The notes: generated by a model not told the origin, from the sequence alone. 64,000 bases of DNA from an uncultured Clostridia bacterium (GCA_946545645.1 CAMNNQ010000195.1:1-64000); one strand, 5' to 3'. Positions 34,998 through 44,265 are shown, counted from the stretch's first letter. Program-made: numbers and translations.

Positions 34998-35239
34998 GGC
35001 GCACCCCCGCTTTCCATATTCCATATCAGATTGTCTATCTTGTCCAGCACAGCCTGTTTCTCGTGAATATTATCCAGCAGCGCTTTACGGGTCTTCCGCA
35101 GGATACGCACCTTTTCCGCACAGCAGCAGTTGTTCTCGCAGTGCCGGAGGAATGACTTTACCTCGCTGTCTGTCATCCCCGAGCTTTTCAGCAGATCTGC
35201 CAGTTCATTATCGGTTATTTCGGGTATCGTCACCTTCAT
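34994..35239 (-). CDS. Small MerR-C-terminus-like coiled-coil protein
   Basis: The 81-residue product begins at an ATG with an ideal GGAGGTGATC ribosome binding site, so it is a real gene even though it is short. Residues 25-75 resemble the dimerisation part of MerR regulators (CENNCCCAEKVRILRKTRKALLDNIHEKQ...IDNLIWNM), including a Cys cluster, but the N-terminal DNA-binding domain is missing. Either a truncated MerR regulator that kept a start, or a stand-alone partner. It heads the redox operon and overlaps the next gene by 4 bp. Confidence 0.6.
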   Translation of the reverse strand: MKVTIPEITDNELADLLKSSGMTDSEVKSFLRHCENNCCCAEKVRILRKTRKALLDNIHEKQAVLDKIDNLIWNMESGGAP

Positions 35240-35264
35240 CTGATCACCTCCGGCAAAAGAAAAA

Positions 35265-35319
35265 GAGTACAGAGTTTTTGTTCTGTACTCATTATAGCAT
35301 AGATTTGCTGATATGTAAA
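35265..35319 (-). promoter_or_regulatory. Promoter and inverted repeat of the redox operon
   Basis: On the minus strand TTTACA (35319-35314) and TATAAT (35296-35291) are 17 bp apart. Directly downstream, spanning the expected start site, lies GAGTACAGA-N8-TCTGTACTC (35265-35290), followed on that strand by CTTTTTCTTTTG. It could be an operator or a very short attenuator. Confidence 0.6.
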
Positions 35320-35463
35320 ATGCTTATATTTAATACATTAGTATGCCTGGAACGTATATTTGTATTGGCATTGCTCCGGGCTGAAGTCATACCGGACGGG
35401 CTGCTATTTAAGAGATAAGTGACAATAGATATTATCAGTATAAACGAAAGGATCTTACAGGTG

Positions 35464-36237
35464 TCATCTAACAGAATAATAATGCAAACAGGGAGAGCAT
35501 CGATTTGTGATACTCTCCCTGTTTATTTTTTCGGATAAGGCTTTTTTTCGTAAGTCAGACCCAACAGGTAATCCACCGCAGACCTCACCTATCCTGAGCC
35601 CCATTCCGTTTGCCAGGATTATACCAAGGGATATCAGCGAAAAGTCCATTCCTATGTAGAATTTTAGCCTTTCCTGTTCCTGCGGTGTGAGCAGGCGGAC
35701 TTCTGTCCTTGCAGGCTTTGGGATCACGATCCCGTCAAGCGGGTTCGGTATATGATAAACTCTCCTCGCATACTTGAACAGCGATTTCATCAGCACGAAA
35801 ATGTCCGAAATATACCGTGCAGAAAGCCCCGAGCTGAGCTTGAGATTAATAAGATCATAAAGAGCTTTCGATGTGATCTCATGGCACATAAGACTGCCAA
35901 ACTGTGGAATTATGTGTTTTTCGATCTTCATTCTGTAGTTCGCCAGCGTCGAGGGCTTAACTCGGTTGGATATTATCTGAAGCCACTCACGGCACAATTC
36001 TCTGACGGAAATCTCCGTTATATCGCCTGCATAGCTGTAAGCTATCGCCGCAACCCGTTTATGCAGGGCAGCTTCCTTGGTCTCGCCATAAAATGAGCGA
36101 TAACCGTGTTTGCCGTCATAGCTGTAGATCCTTGCCTCCCACCTGCCGTCTTTGCGTTTGTAAACGCCTCTTCCAGTCGTAGTTATTCCTCCGCTCATAA
36201 AATAATCAAAAAATGATAGATTTGATATGCTAAACAA
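35464..36237 (-). pseudogene. Truncated tyrosine recombinase
   Basis: The N-terminal arm-type domain (GVYKRKDGRWEARIYSYDG), the core-binding domain (VRELCREWLQIISNRVKPSTLANYRMKIEKHIIPQFG) and the first catalytic Arg box (NGMGLRIGEVCG) are present. The sequence then loses similarity (GLPVGSDLRKKALSEK onward) before the HxxR and Tyr motifs, so the enzyme is inactive. It borders the decayed LicD region, possibly its former mobile-element boundary. Confidence 0.75.
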
Positions 36238-36277
36238 TCCAGTTTGCCGATTTTGATTGATTTATATTCATCTTGCC

Positions 36278-36306
36278 TTGACATCGCCCTGTTCGTGTGA
36301 TATAAT
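36278..36306 (+). promoter_or_regulatory. Consensus promoter of the decayed polysaccharide region
   Basis: TTGACA (36278-36283), 17 bp, TATAAT (36301-36306), with an extended -10 TGTGATATAAT. It faces the LicD pseudogene. The right part resembles the TGTGATAT of the palindrome family, but the left half-site is absent. Confidence 0.75.
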
Positions 36307-36320
36307 TAAAAAGTTAAAAT

Positions 36321-37268
36321 ATGCTTTTAATAATGTGCAGACCATTATATCGTATTTTGTCGCAAAATGAATTATTTGGCAATAAAAATTTACCAAAAAT
36401 TTCAAAAAAGGCGAGGGCCTTTGATGAAGTTTGTACTAAGCATAATATAAAGTATTTTGTCTATGGTGGAACACTTCTCGGAGCGATCAGGCACGAAGGG
36501 TTTATCCCTTGGGACGATGATGAGGATGTTGCTTTGCTCAGGAAAGATTACAACAAGCTGAGATCTCTTGCGGAGAATGGGGAGTTGTTTCATCATCCTT
36601 ATTTTTTTCAAGGGCTATTGCAGACTGAGAAACAGCGACACTACAGAGATTCCATATGTTGATGTATATGAGAAATGCAATCATGGTATATTTATAGATA
36701 TTTTTCCGCTAGATGTTCTTCCAAACAGCCCGAAGGAGATAGACAGATAAAAAGACTTAAAATTGTTAGAACAGCTATGAATTCATACTCAAGATGGTAT
36801 TCCGGAGTTGGCCCACTGGGAATCTCTAAGGCAAAAAGAATCGCGTATTATCTTAGCGTTCCTTTGTTTAAGTTACATTTGGTCAATATGAAGAAGCTAT
36901 ACTCACTGTATGAAAAGGTTGCGACCCGATACTCAAAGAGTAATTGCAGCAAAAAAGGAAGTGTTGCTGGTACAATGGGTATCAAAAGGTTTGTGTATGA
37001 CAGAAAAGACTGGAACACAAAGGTGAAATTAAATCGTTTTGAAAATCTGCAGGTTCCGATACCAATCACATATTATAAAATACTGACTCATACATACGGA
37101 GATTATATGGTTCCTGTGCATGAATCATCGAATCATGGGACAACGCTGTTTTCTGCCACTGTACCATATGAAGAGTTCATAAAGGATAATAAACGAATGC
37201 TTATGAAAGAACGGTATAAGCTTACCAGCAGTGGCAAAAAAGAATTAAGTGAAGGATTATACAGATGA
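36321..37268 (+). pseudogene. LicD-family phosphotransferase pseudogene
   Basis: Three frames together give one LicD protein close to the intact gene at 59244: [26 protein letters not shown], then after a shift near 36610 [24 protein letters not shown], then after a second shift near 36750 QIKRLKIVRTAMNSYSRW to the end. The LicD nucleotidyltransferase-like Asp triad region (WDDDEDV) is intact but the frame is not. LicD proteins transfer phosphocholine or similar phospho-alcohols to glycans. Confidence 0.8.
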
Positions 37269-37651
37269 AAAATATTGCCTTAATTATAGCTGGCGGTGTC
37301 GGTGCCAGGATGAATCAAGATATTCCGAAGCAGTTTTTAAACGTTTATGATAAACCGGTAATTATTTACACGCTTGAAGCATTTTAGAAGCACCCTCAGA
37401 TTGACGGAATAGAGGTGGTGTGTCTTGACGGATGGCACGATGTTTTGAGGGCATATGCCAAACAGTTTGGTATACTCTCAGATACAAAAGTAAGGTATGA
37501 AATCCCTGATGAAACTGAGGTAAAAGGGTTTTCAAAGCCGCAAAACTGTGTTCTGAAAACCGATAAGATAGAGTCACTTGGTTGGAGCGGGAAATATGAT
37601 TTGAAAAGTGGTTTGAGTGAAACACTTGAAATACTTTGTGAGAGCAAGTGA
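37265..37651 (+). pseudogene. IspD-like cytidylyltransferase fused to an epimerase tail, decayed
   Basis: From ATG 37265 the frame reads [20 protein letters not shown], nearly identical to the intact 57578 gene, but TAG follows LEAF at 37385. Beyond it, IspD sequence continues to AKQFGILS and then, within one frame, changes to KPQNCVLKTDKIESLGWSGKYDLKSGL, which is the C-terminus of an NAD-dependent epimerase. A deletion has joined two genes that are adjacent in the 57-58 kb locus. Confidence 0.75.
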
Positions 37652-37758
37652 ATTTGCTTTAGTAATAAGAATTGCTTTTGGATTATTGGTCTGCTAGTAG
37701 TGCTATAAAACACAAACAAGAATATCATACTATAAACTAACTGAGTATTATATGGGAT

Positions 37759-38802
37759 GTGAAACAAATGCCAACCGAAATCTCACCTACGAAAAATGCA
37801 AATACAGAAAGGGATTATCGGTTTGATAATCTTAAAGGGCTGCTGATAATACTAGTAGTCTTTGCCCATTCGATGGAGGTGACTGCGCGCGGTGGAGTGA
37901 GTGCAAATACAGTGGTTTCGACAGTCTATTCTATGATATATTTTGTTCATATGCCAGCTTTTATTTTCATTTCAGGGTATTTTTCAAAATCATTTCGTTC
38001 TAGGGATACATGGGCTAAGAAAACTATTCAGTCGTCTTTATTACCTTTCCTGATTGCAAACCTATTCTACTGGATACTTGCCTCACGGGAAATTGATGAT
38101 TTTTTCTATCCGCAGTTTGCTATGTGGTTTCTGCTGAGTATGTTCTTTTGGAAGGCGATGGTTCATCCTATTTCGAGAATAAAAGGTTCTATTGTTATAG
38201 CAATACTATTATCGTTATATGTCGGTGTCACCAATGCAGATAAACTCCTTTCACTACAGCGTACCTTTTCGTTTTTTCCTTATTTTCTTGCTGGCTTTTT
38301 GACCCCAAAGACGATAGTAGAAAGAATCGCACTCATAAAGAAACGGTATTTATTCTCTCTAGTTATAGCCACAACAGTGGCAGTTATAGCATTAACATTT
38401 GTTAAAAACTTTAAGCATGGTGTTTTTACTATGTCTTATCCCTACCGGCATTTTGGCTACAGTAATATTCAAGGAATACTATTCAGATGCGCTGCCTTGT
38501 TTCTTGGGTTTACAGGTGTGTATTTGATGATTGCTTTGAGTAAGAGCAAAAAAACTGTTCTTTCACTTTTAGGGAAGAATACGATCACAGTATATCTTAT
38601 TCACCCGTTGTTTGTAAAAGGATATGAATTCTTGAAGTTTCCTATGTTTAATTCACCATTTATCGTTCTTGGTATTTCAATGCTTGCTTCAATATCAATA
38701 TGTCTTGCTTGCGGCAACCACTTTGTTTCTAATATATATTCTTGCTTAATTAACAAGATAAGCAGTCTAGTCTTCAAGGACAGTGTTCAGAGCACAGAGT
38801 AA
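37759..38802 (+). CDS. Acyltransferase-3 family membrane protein
   Basis: The 347-residue protein has about ten membrane segments and the acyltransferase-3 signature near the N-terminus: FDNLKGLLIILVVFAHSME with the catalytic-type His, YFVHMPAFIFISGYFSKS, and a late TVYLIHPLFVKG. These enzymes O-acetylate sugars on cell-surface polymers. It resembles fucose 4-O-acetylase-like members. It is the only intact gene in the decayed region, with GTG (37759) or ATG (37768) as start. It may still act on the polymer made by the 53-63 kb cluster. Confidence 0.8.
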   Translation: MKQMPTEISPTKNANTERDYRFDNLKGLLIILVVFAHSMEVTARGGVSANTVVSTVYSMIYFVHMPAFIFISGYFSKSFRSRDTWAKKTIQSSLLPFLIANLFYWILASREIDDFFYPQFAMWFLLSMFFWKAMVHPISRIKGSIVIAILLSLYVGVTNADKLLSLQRTFSFFPYFLAGFLTPKTIVERIALIKKRYLFSLVIATTVAVIALTFVKNFKHGVFTMSYPYRHFGYSNIQGILFRCAALFLGFTGVYLMIALSKSKKTVLSLLGKNTITVYLIHPLFVKGYEFLKFPMFNSPFIVLGISMLASISICLACGNHFVSNIYSCLINKISSLVFKDSVQSTE

Positions 38803-38851
38803 ACGCTTCCGAAACAGATCATGGTTGTAGAAAGATTTAGGATGGACAGAT

Positions 38852-39468
38852 ATGCAAGACATCCAAACAATAGGCGGCTTATTCACGGAAGAAAGCAGAC
38901 GAATCGTAGTCACAAATATATGTCGTGTCTTTAATTGCAATGAGGAAGATAATGAGAATCTTGTTCCAGTTCAGGCAGGACTAACAAATGTTGTTCTTTC
39001 ATTTAACTTGAACGGTGGAAAATATGTTTACCGTCACCCTGGGCTTGGCTCTGAAATACTGGTTGAGCGTGGTCGAGAGACTATAATGCAAAAAATCGTA
39101 GAGGACGCCGGAATAGATACTACTCTCGTTACAAATGGATGTTGATGAAGGCTGGCGTATAGGACGATTTATCGAGCACTATAGTTTTGATTATAAAAAC
39201 CTTAATGATATGGTAAGAGCAGTGATGCTGTTCAGAAAACTTCATTCAGCGCCGTGTCATGTACGTTGAAATTTTGATGTCATCAAAAAAGCTGAAGGAA
39301 TAAAAGCACAGATTGACCCGGAAAAGTACGGGCATTTCCCTGATTTTGAAAATGTCAGGAGAAAAATTTACAAACTGGCCGAGCTTGCTGAAAGTGACGG
39401 TATAAAGAAGTGCAATATACACGGCGATGCACGTGATGTCAATTTCCTAATAAACAAAGAAGAAATAG
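38852..39468 (+). pseudogene. Choline-kinase-like phosphotransferase pseudogene
   Basis: The first 90 codons match the intact kinase at 60256 (GGLFTEESRRIVV; VPVQAGLTNVVLSF). A frameshift near 39130 and an in-frame TGA within CHVR*NFDV follow, and similarity ends at FLINKEEI, before the DWE metal-binding motif. The catalytic HGDARDVNF is still readable. It is a broken paralogue. Confidence 0.85.
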
Positions 39469-39690
39469 TCCAAATAATATCTATGGTCGTAAATACAATC
39501 ATTGCTGCTATACTGATCAAATGCGGAGCACGTATCCATATTGTTAAGTTAGGTAGTGCATTTGCATTTGTGCTTAATCCGTTGCTTATCAACATTTATA
39601 CACGCAGACATTATAGAATTGATAAAAAAGTAAAACCAAATATGTCTCATATAAGCCAGCGTTGGGATGCGCTTGGACATGAGTTACTGT
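39468..39690 (+). pseudogene. Fragment of an oligosaccharide flippase
   Basis: The frame VNTIIAAILIKCGARIHIVK...INIYTRRHYRIDKKVKPN reads like an internal part of a Wzx/MATE-type polysaccharide flippase. It begins abruptly at the end of the kinase fragment and ends near 39690. No intact flippase is present in the window. Confidence 0.5.
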
Positions 39691-39787
39691 CATCAGATTT
39701 CAGAACATTAGTGAGCACAAACGCTGTGATCCCTCCTACAAGAAGAACAGCGGCGGTAACAATTGCGATTGTTTTTTTGCTTTTCAT
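39685..39787 (-). pseudogene. N-terminal fragment of an exported protein
   Basis: On the minus strand, ATG 39787 with GGGAGGAATTTCA upstream starts MKSKKTIAIVTAAVLLVGGI, a signal peptide or membrane anchor, which runs into the flippase fragment after about 34 codons. Two unrelated gene fragments are thus fused tail to tail. Confidence 0.5.
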
Positions 39788-40008
39788 TGAAATTCCTCCC
39801 AAAGAAGAATATAGCATCCAAATATAATCGTTAAGTGAAACGAATAATAATATGCAATTGTAATTCAGATAAGAAAGGGCCTGAACAACAGGAACTGTTT
39901 TCATCCTTGGCAAAGGTATTACATCTAAAAGTATTATAATTAATTTGCTGTCATTTGTCAATGTTTATTATTGCCTTAAGTAACTGCCCCCCTTCAGCCC
40001 TCAAAATA

Positions 40009-40040
40009 AAAAAGCCGCAGTATTCTGAACTGCGGCTTTG
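40009..40040. terminator. Terminator hairpin
   Basis: AAAGCCGCAG pairs with CTGCGGCTTT with A/T runs on both sides. It separates the decayed region from the XRE gene at 40117. Confidence 0.75.
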
Positions 40041-40116
40041 AATATTTTTGCTGCAATGACTGTAACCGTCAGTGTCATGCTCCGGGACAGATACCGTCAG
40101 ACATCCCTCAGACCTC

Positions 40117-40698
40117 TCATATCAAGTCATATCCCGCTTTGGAAAAGCGGTTGTTCCCGATCTCAAATCTCTTGCCTTCCACCTTCTTTGAAAGCTCGCT
40201 GTATTCGATAAAATCCTTTGAAACAGTAACGAAAAACTGCTTGCTGTCTGTCTCGGCAAGATAATAAGAGCAGACGTCATTAAGCTGGTCTGCTGCTTCA
40301 AAGCTCCCAAATCCCGGCATGACTGTCCATTCCAACAATTTCTCGAACTTTGACAGCTTTTTCTTCCTTATCAGCGGATAGATCTGCACCGCCTGCGGGA
40401 ATTTGGCTTTTGCCGCTGCGTCCTGTCTTGAACGGCACTTGCCGCCTTTTTCATAGTCGCCAAGATCAATGGCTTCTTTGAAAGAGCTGAAGGAGAGCAT
40501 TTCGCCGTCATCGAGCAGATAGTCGATCGAGACACCGAGAAGCTGTGAAGCAGCCTTCAGATTCTCGATATCAGGCATACCCTTGTTCGTTTCCCATTTT
40601 GCTACTGCGCTGCGTGAAACGTGCAGCTTCTCCGAAAGCTGTTCCTGTGACAGCCCCGCCTTTTGTCTTGCGTCTCTTAATTTCTCACCAAATGTCAT
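40117..40698 (-). CDS. XRE-family regulator with C-terminal domain
   Basis: Residues 1-65 are a Cro/C1 helix-turn-helix (FGEKLRDARQKAGLSQEQLSEKLHVSRSAVAKWETNKG). The remaining ~125 residues form a domain rich in aromatic and Lys residues (PQAVQIYPLIRKKKLSKFEKLLEW) that I cannot name. The start is well supported by GGAGGTACAGCACT. It is monocistronic and probably regulates itself or the barstar-like neighbour. Confidence 0.8.
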   Translation of the reverse strand: MTFGEKLRDARQKAGLSQEQLSEKLHVSRSAVAKWETNKGMPDIENLKAASQLLGVSIDYLLDDGEMLSFSSFKEAIDLGDYEKGGKCRSRQDAAAKAKFPQAVQIYPLIRKKKLSKFEKLLEWTVMPGFGSFEAADQLNDVCSYYLAETDSKQFFVTVSKDFIEYSELSKKVEGKRFEIGNNRFSKAGYDLI

Positions 40699-40860
40699 AG
40701 TGCTGTACCTCCGGAATTGTATTCAGCGGATCGTCCCCTTGCTGTGACTTTAGTATAGCATCGGGTCTCGGAATTGACAAGGGACGTCTGCGAACATCGG
40801 TGTTACTCTCCGTAACACAGCGTATTTACGGGCTTTACCGCCGCCACGGAACCGTTCTTA

Positions 40861-41157
40861 TCAGTACAGCTCCAGCTTGCAGTCATATCCGCTGCCGTTA
40901 TGGTCAGCGATGGTATCGAGTATTGCCAGCATCAGGCTGTCACCAAGATCCTCTCTGCTTTTCCTGTAGCTGAGCCATCTGATAACTATAGGTTCATCGG
41001 CCTCATGGAATCCGAAACCACCGGACAGTATATCCCTGAACGCATTGAGGTTATGTCCGGTCCTGAATTTCAGGCCTTTTGTCATGATACGGTCTATCTC
41101 GCAGTAGAAGCCTTCTATGTCGGAAAAATTATTCCCGTCTATGATGTATGTTGTCAT
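40861..41157 (-). CDS. Barstar-family protein
   Basis: The 98-residue protein fits barstar (ribonuclease inhibitor): TYIIDGNNFSDIEGFYCEI at the start, a central NLNAFRDILSGGFGFHEADEPIVIRW and an acidic surface. Barstars block barnase-type RNases by covering the active site. No barnase-like toxin is adjacent, so it may be an orphan immunity protein against a toxin from other strains. AAGGAGAAAG precedes the ATG. Confidence 0.75.
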   Translation of the reverse strand: MTTYIIDGNNFSDIEGFYCEIDRIMTKGLKFRTGHNLNAFRDILSGGFGFHEADEPIVIRWLSYRKSREDLGDSLMLAILDTIADHNGSGYDCKLELY

Positions 41158-41260
41158 AGCTTTCTCCTTGATATAAAAAACTCTTTCACTTTGTCAGGAG
41201 TTATTCCCGTAACGGATCCTCTTGATCTGTTCCGGGACCTTTGTTTACCGCCCTGCTGCT

Positions 41261-41626
41261 CTATACTACCGAATACCCCTCCGAGCCCAGTATTTCCAGC
41301 GCTCGTTCAAAGTTTTCTTCCTTGACGAGGATATAATCCGTGTTGTATGTCGATACGGCGAAGATACCGATCCTGTGTTCTGCAAGTATCGAGGACAGCT
41401 TTGACAGGATACCTATCAGTGAAAAGTCCAGGACTCCCTGTATACGGAATCCCCGCCAGCCGTCATCGCGTTCAAGGGTGTGTATCGGCGTGTCCTCTGT
41501 TTTGCATACGAGAGACAGCTCCTCATCGGTCCTGCCGATGAAATACAGCTCGCTGCTCAGATCTATATCCTCAACTGATGCCACCTTGCATACAGTGAGC
41601 CTATGCTCCAGTTTTTTCAGTTTCAT
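41261..41626 (-). CDS. ACT domain protein
   Basis: The 121-residue protein carries a CASTOR/ACT-type fold: EELSLVCKTEDTP in the first half and QGVLDFSLIGILSKLSSILAEHRIGIFAVSTYNTDYILVKEENFERAL in the second. Such stand-alone ACT proteins usually bind amino acids. It lies 36 bp downstream of the LysR regulator on the same strand and may be co-transcribed. Ligand unknown. Confidence 0.8.
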   Translation of the reverse strand: MKLKKLEHRLTVCKVASVEDIDLSSELYFIGRTDEELSLVCKTEDTPIHTLERDDGWRGFRIQGVLDFSLIGILSKLSSILAEHRIGIFAVSTYNTDYILVKEENFERALEILGSEGYSVV

Positions 41627-41662
41627 GATCGTCTTTCCTCCATAGTTCCCGAAGTGACAGCG

Positions 41663-42541
41663 CTATTCGGCGGTCTTGTATGTCTTGATATATTCAAGGA
41701 ATTTGCCTGCCGCACCTGCATAGGGGCTCAGCTTCTTCCATGCAAGCACCGATGTCATGGAGAGCTCAGGTGTCAGCGGCCGGAACGCAAAGCGTGCGGG
41801 GTCGTACATATCCACAGCTCCCTCAATGGTCAGGACACAGGCTATGCCCCGTTCCGCCAGCGGCGCGACATTGTCGATGAGGTTCATAGTCGCAACTGTA
41901 TCAAGCTCCGAGACAGGACATCTGAGCCATTCCTCTATCTCGCTGCGCAGAGCAGTTCGGCTGGTGATGACCAGAGGCAGTTCTCTGAGCTGATCTCTTG
42001 TGACAGCCTTTTCCTGCGCAAGCCTGTGGCCGGCAGGCAGCAGAACGCCCCATATTTCCTTTGCCGGCAGACGCAGATAATCGAACTTCCCGATATCTAT
42101 CGGCTCTAACAGGATGCCGAAATCGAGCAGACCGTGTTCGAGACGTTCCTTGATATTGTCGGCGTTGCCTGTGATGATCTCAAAGCTGACCAGCGGATAG
42201 CGCTCACGGAAATGTTCGATAAGCTCCGGCAGTATCTTTGCTGCCATGAGCCCTCCGCTCCCGACGGAGACCACTCCGCTGACCTCCTCCTGCTCGCGGA
42301 ACTCACTGTCTATCTTGTTTATCAGCGACACGACTTCCTCGGCTCGTCTGCGGAGCATAACTCCGGAATCTGTCAGCGTCAGCCTTTTGCCCCGGATGAA
42401 AAGAGTGGTATGGAGCTCCTCCTCAAGCTCTTTCATCTGCCGGCTGAGAGTCGGCTGAGTCACATGGAGCAGCTCTGCGGCTCTTGATATATTCTCCTCA
42501 CGCACTACTGTCAGGAAGTATTCCAGTAAACGCAGTTCCAT
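41663..42541 (-). CDS. LysR family transcriptional regulator
   Basis: The 292-residue protein has the LysR winged helix at 1-60 (LEYFLTVVREENISRAAELLHVTQPTLSRQMKELEEEL) and an effector domain (VGSGGLMAAKILPELIEHFRERYP; GILLEPIDIGKFDYLRLP). Normal length. The target and co-inducer are unknown; the DUF1349-like gene 27 bp upstream on the same strand may be in the same transcript. Confidence 0.95.
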   Translation of the reverse strand: MELRLLEYFLTVVREENISRAAELLHVTQPTLSRQMKELEEELHTTLFIRGKRLTLTDSGVMLRRRAEEVVSLINKIDSEFREQEEVSGVVSVGSGGLMAAKILPELIEHFRERYPLVSFEIITGNADNIKERLEHGLLDFGILLEPIDIGKFDYLRLPAKEIWGVLLPAGHRLAQEKAVTRDQLRELPLVITSRTALRSEIEEWLRCPVSELDTVATMNLIDNVAPLAERGIACVLTIEGAVDMYDPARFAFRPLTPELSMTSVLAWKKLSPYAGAAGKFLEYIKTYKTAE

Positions 42542-42568
42542 TTGTTTCCCCCCTTGATTATGAGCGCA

Positions 42569-43180
42569 TTACTGACCGTCAGGCTGCTGACCGTCATGGG
42601 CTTTCCATGCACATTCCGTGAGCTCCATATCTGTAAACACAGCTTTGAAGCTGGAATCCTCGGGGCTGCAGGCATAGACTCCGAAGCGTATCTTTCCTTT
42701 GCCTTCCCACATATGACAGACGCGCATCTGGGTGAAATCCTTTCCGTCATAGGAGCACTCGATGCAGTAATCGTCTTCGCGGCGGCTGAAACGGTACCAC
42801 ATCACCCTGACATCGGAGGGGACAGCCGTCGTTGCCCAGTCGGAGAAGCCGTGGTTGGTGACTACCGACCCTAAATGCTGGAACTTCTCGTTTTCGTATT
42901 CGACAGAGGCTTTCAGCCAGTTGTCCGAGTCGAGATACATAACTATCCCGCACTGATCGAAGCGGTGATGACTGTCGGAAAAATCTGTCCTTACAACAAA
43001 GGAAAAGTATTTTTCATTTGTCTCGATCTGAAGGACAGGGGCATTGTCGTTGCGGAAATGATAGTATGTCCTCTGCCAGAGGTCGGTATGCGGCTCGGTA
43101 ACTATCTCTATACGCTCATCGCTGACGGTAAACTCCGCAGGCTCTCTTATCCATTTCATCCTGTCTGTCATGTACGTCAC
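42569..43180 (-). CDS. DUF1349-like beta-sandwich protein
   Basis: The 203-residue protein matches the DUF1349/YesU-like concanavalin-type family: WIREPAEFTVSDERIEIVTEPHTDLWQRTYYHFRNDNAPVL, CGIVMYLDSDNWLKASVEYE, and DVRVMWYRFSRREDDYCIECSYDG. Members are thought to bind or process carbohydrate-like ligands, but the activity is unclear. It is a cytoplasmic protein with no signal peptide. GGAGTGACGTAC precedes the ATG. Confidence 0.8.
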   Translation of the reverse strand: MTYMTDRMKWIREPAEFTVSDERIEIVTEPHTDLWQRTYYHFRNDNAPVLQIETNEKYFSFVVRTDFSDSHHRFDQCGIVMYLDSDNWLKASVEYENEKFQHLGSVVTNHGFSDWATTAVPSDVRVMWYRFSRREDDYCIECSYDGKDFTQMRVCHMWEGKGKIRFGVYACSPEDSSFKAVFTDMELTECAWKAHDGQQPDGQ

Positions 43181-43308
43181 TCCTTTTTATTTTGCTGCGA
43201 TATTATCATCAACTTAATTATACAGTTATCGCAGCTATAAGTCAATATGAAACGCCGGGTTTTCGTCAGGCAGGGGAGTTATGGCGGAGGAAAGATCCTT
43301 ATACGCAA

Positions 43309-43340
43309 GATCGCCCCGCCGGGGATCAGCGGGGCGATCT
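43309..43340. terminator. Terminator hairpin
   Basis: AGATCGCCCCGC pairs with GCGGGGCGATCT, 12-bp GC-rich stem. It lies beyond the stop of the minus-strand secreted protein gene and before the DUF1349-like gene. Confidence 0.65.
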
Positions 43341-43376
43341 CTATATATATGAATTGTCATGAGGCAATATCTTTGA

Positions 43377-44057
43377 TTACGCCTCTGCGCTTTCCGCGGT
43401 CTTGCTTTGGTGCCTGTGTTTTCCGGAGACCTTGACCTCGTTAAGGGATCCGTTCTCATCGTATTTGAGCTTAAGGATATCTCCGACGGCGATATCGGAA
43501 GCAGATGCGCTCTCGCCTTTCCTGGTGACAGCTACGTCGTCAGTGATATTTACTTCTTCGGTAGTGCCGTTCTCTGTAAATTTACCGCGATGTCCGCCCT
43601 TGCCTCCGTGTTTTCTTCCGGCTTTTCCGCCGGCTTTTTCCTCAGCGGCCGCTGACTCGTCTGTATCGGCAGCCTCGCCTGACTTTGCCTTCCTGCCTTT
43701 ATTTGCGGGAGCAGCCTCAGAGCCTTCCTCTGTTTCGGCATCGGACTGCACATCGGTCATCTGAGCCTTGTTTTTACCGGAGCGGCGGGCCTTTTTCGCA
43801 GTATCGGAGCTCTCCCCGGCATCGGAGGCTTCGGCAGAGGCTTTCTTTCCGGAGAATTCGCCCAGAGCGACGGTCAGTCGGCTGCCATCTGCCTCTGTTA
43901 CCTTTCCGATCTTGATGCTGCCGGATCCTTCGGCGGTCTGAGATGCGGAAACTGCCTGACCTTCACTGTCTGCTGCATTAACGCCGAATGCTGCGGCGGA
44001 AGATGTTGCCATCATCAGTGCGCAGATACAAGCTGCTGCTTTTCTTGATACCTTCAT
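43377..44057 (-). CDS. Secreted low-complexity Lys/Ala/Glu-rich protein
   Basis: I start at MKVSRKAAA (44057). A signal peptide (1-29, cleavage after GVNAA) leads into an ordered N-terminal strand (SIKIGKVTEADGSRLTVAL) and a similar C-terminal one (DDVAVTRKGESASASDIAVGDILKLKYDENGSLNEV). Between them lie ~110 residues of disordered Ala/Glu/Lys/Gly with a His/Gly/Lys-rich patch. The ordered ends resemble short OB or beta-barrel halves split by a long insert. Function unknown; possibly metal- or wall-binding. Confidence 0.65.
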   Translation of the reverse strand: MKVSRKAAACICALMMATSSAAAFGVNAADSEGQAVSASQTAEGSGSIKIGKVTEADGSRLTVALGEFSGKKASAEASDAGESSDTAKKARRSGKNKAQMTDVQSDAETEEGSEAAPANKGRKAKSGEAADTDESAAAEEKAGGKAGRKHGGKGGHRGKFTENGTTEEVNITDDVAVTRKGESASASDIAVGDILKLKYDENGSLNEVKVSGKHRHQSKTAESAEA

Positions 44058-44236
44058 GGTGATCATCCTTTCTTTTTTTGTATCGTTTCAGCTCCTGTCT
44101 TTTTTGAGCTTATACACAGTATATATCACCGACCTTAAGTATAGTTTAAAACAAATATGATATTTTTTGCAGCAAAAACAATTATGATGCTGACCTTATC
44201 AGCGCAGTTGACTCTGTCACAGGCTTTGCTTTTGTG

Positions 44237-44265
44237 TTGACGTATCACCGTTGTTGTGATATAAT
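44237..44265 (+). promoter_or_regulatory. Promoter of the nitroreductase gene
   Basis: TTGACG (44237-44242), 17 bp, TATAAT (44260-44265). The spacer holds TATCAC-N7-GTGATA, an inverted repeat related to but not in register with the 19-bp palindrome at 48-50 kb. Confidence 0.7.

Noticed and set aside
36278-36306. Promoter containing TGTGATATAAT as a further member of the palindrome family
   Set aside because: Only the right half matches, and that part coincides with an extended -10; the left ATATAACA half is absent.
44237-44265. Nitroreductase promoter as a further palindrome unit
   Set aside because: TATCAC and GTGATA are present but 7 bp apart instead of 5, out of register, and there is no terminator hairpin after the promoter.
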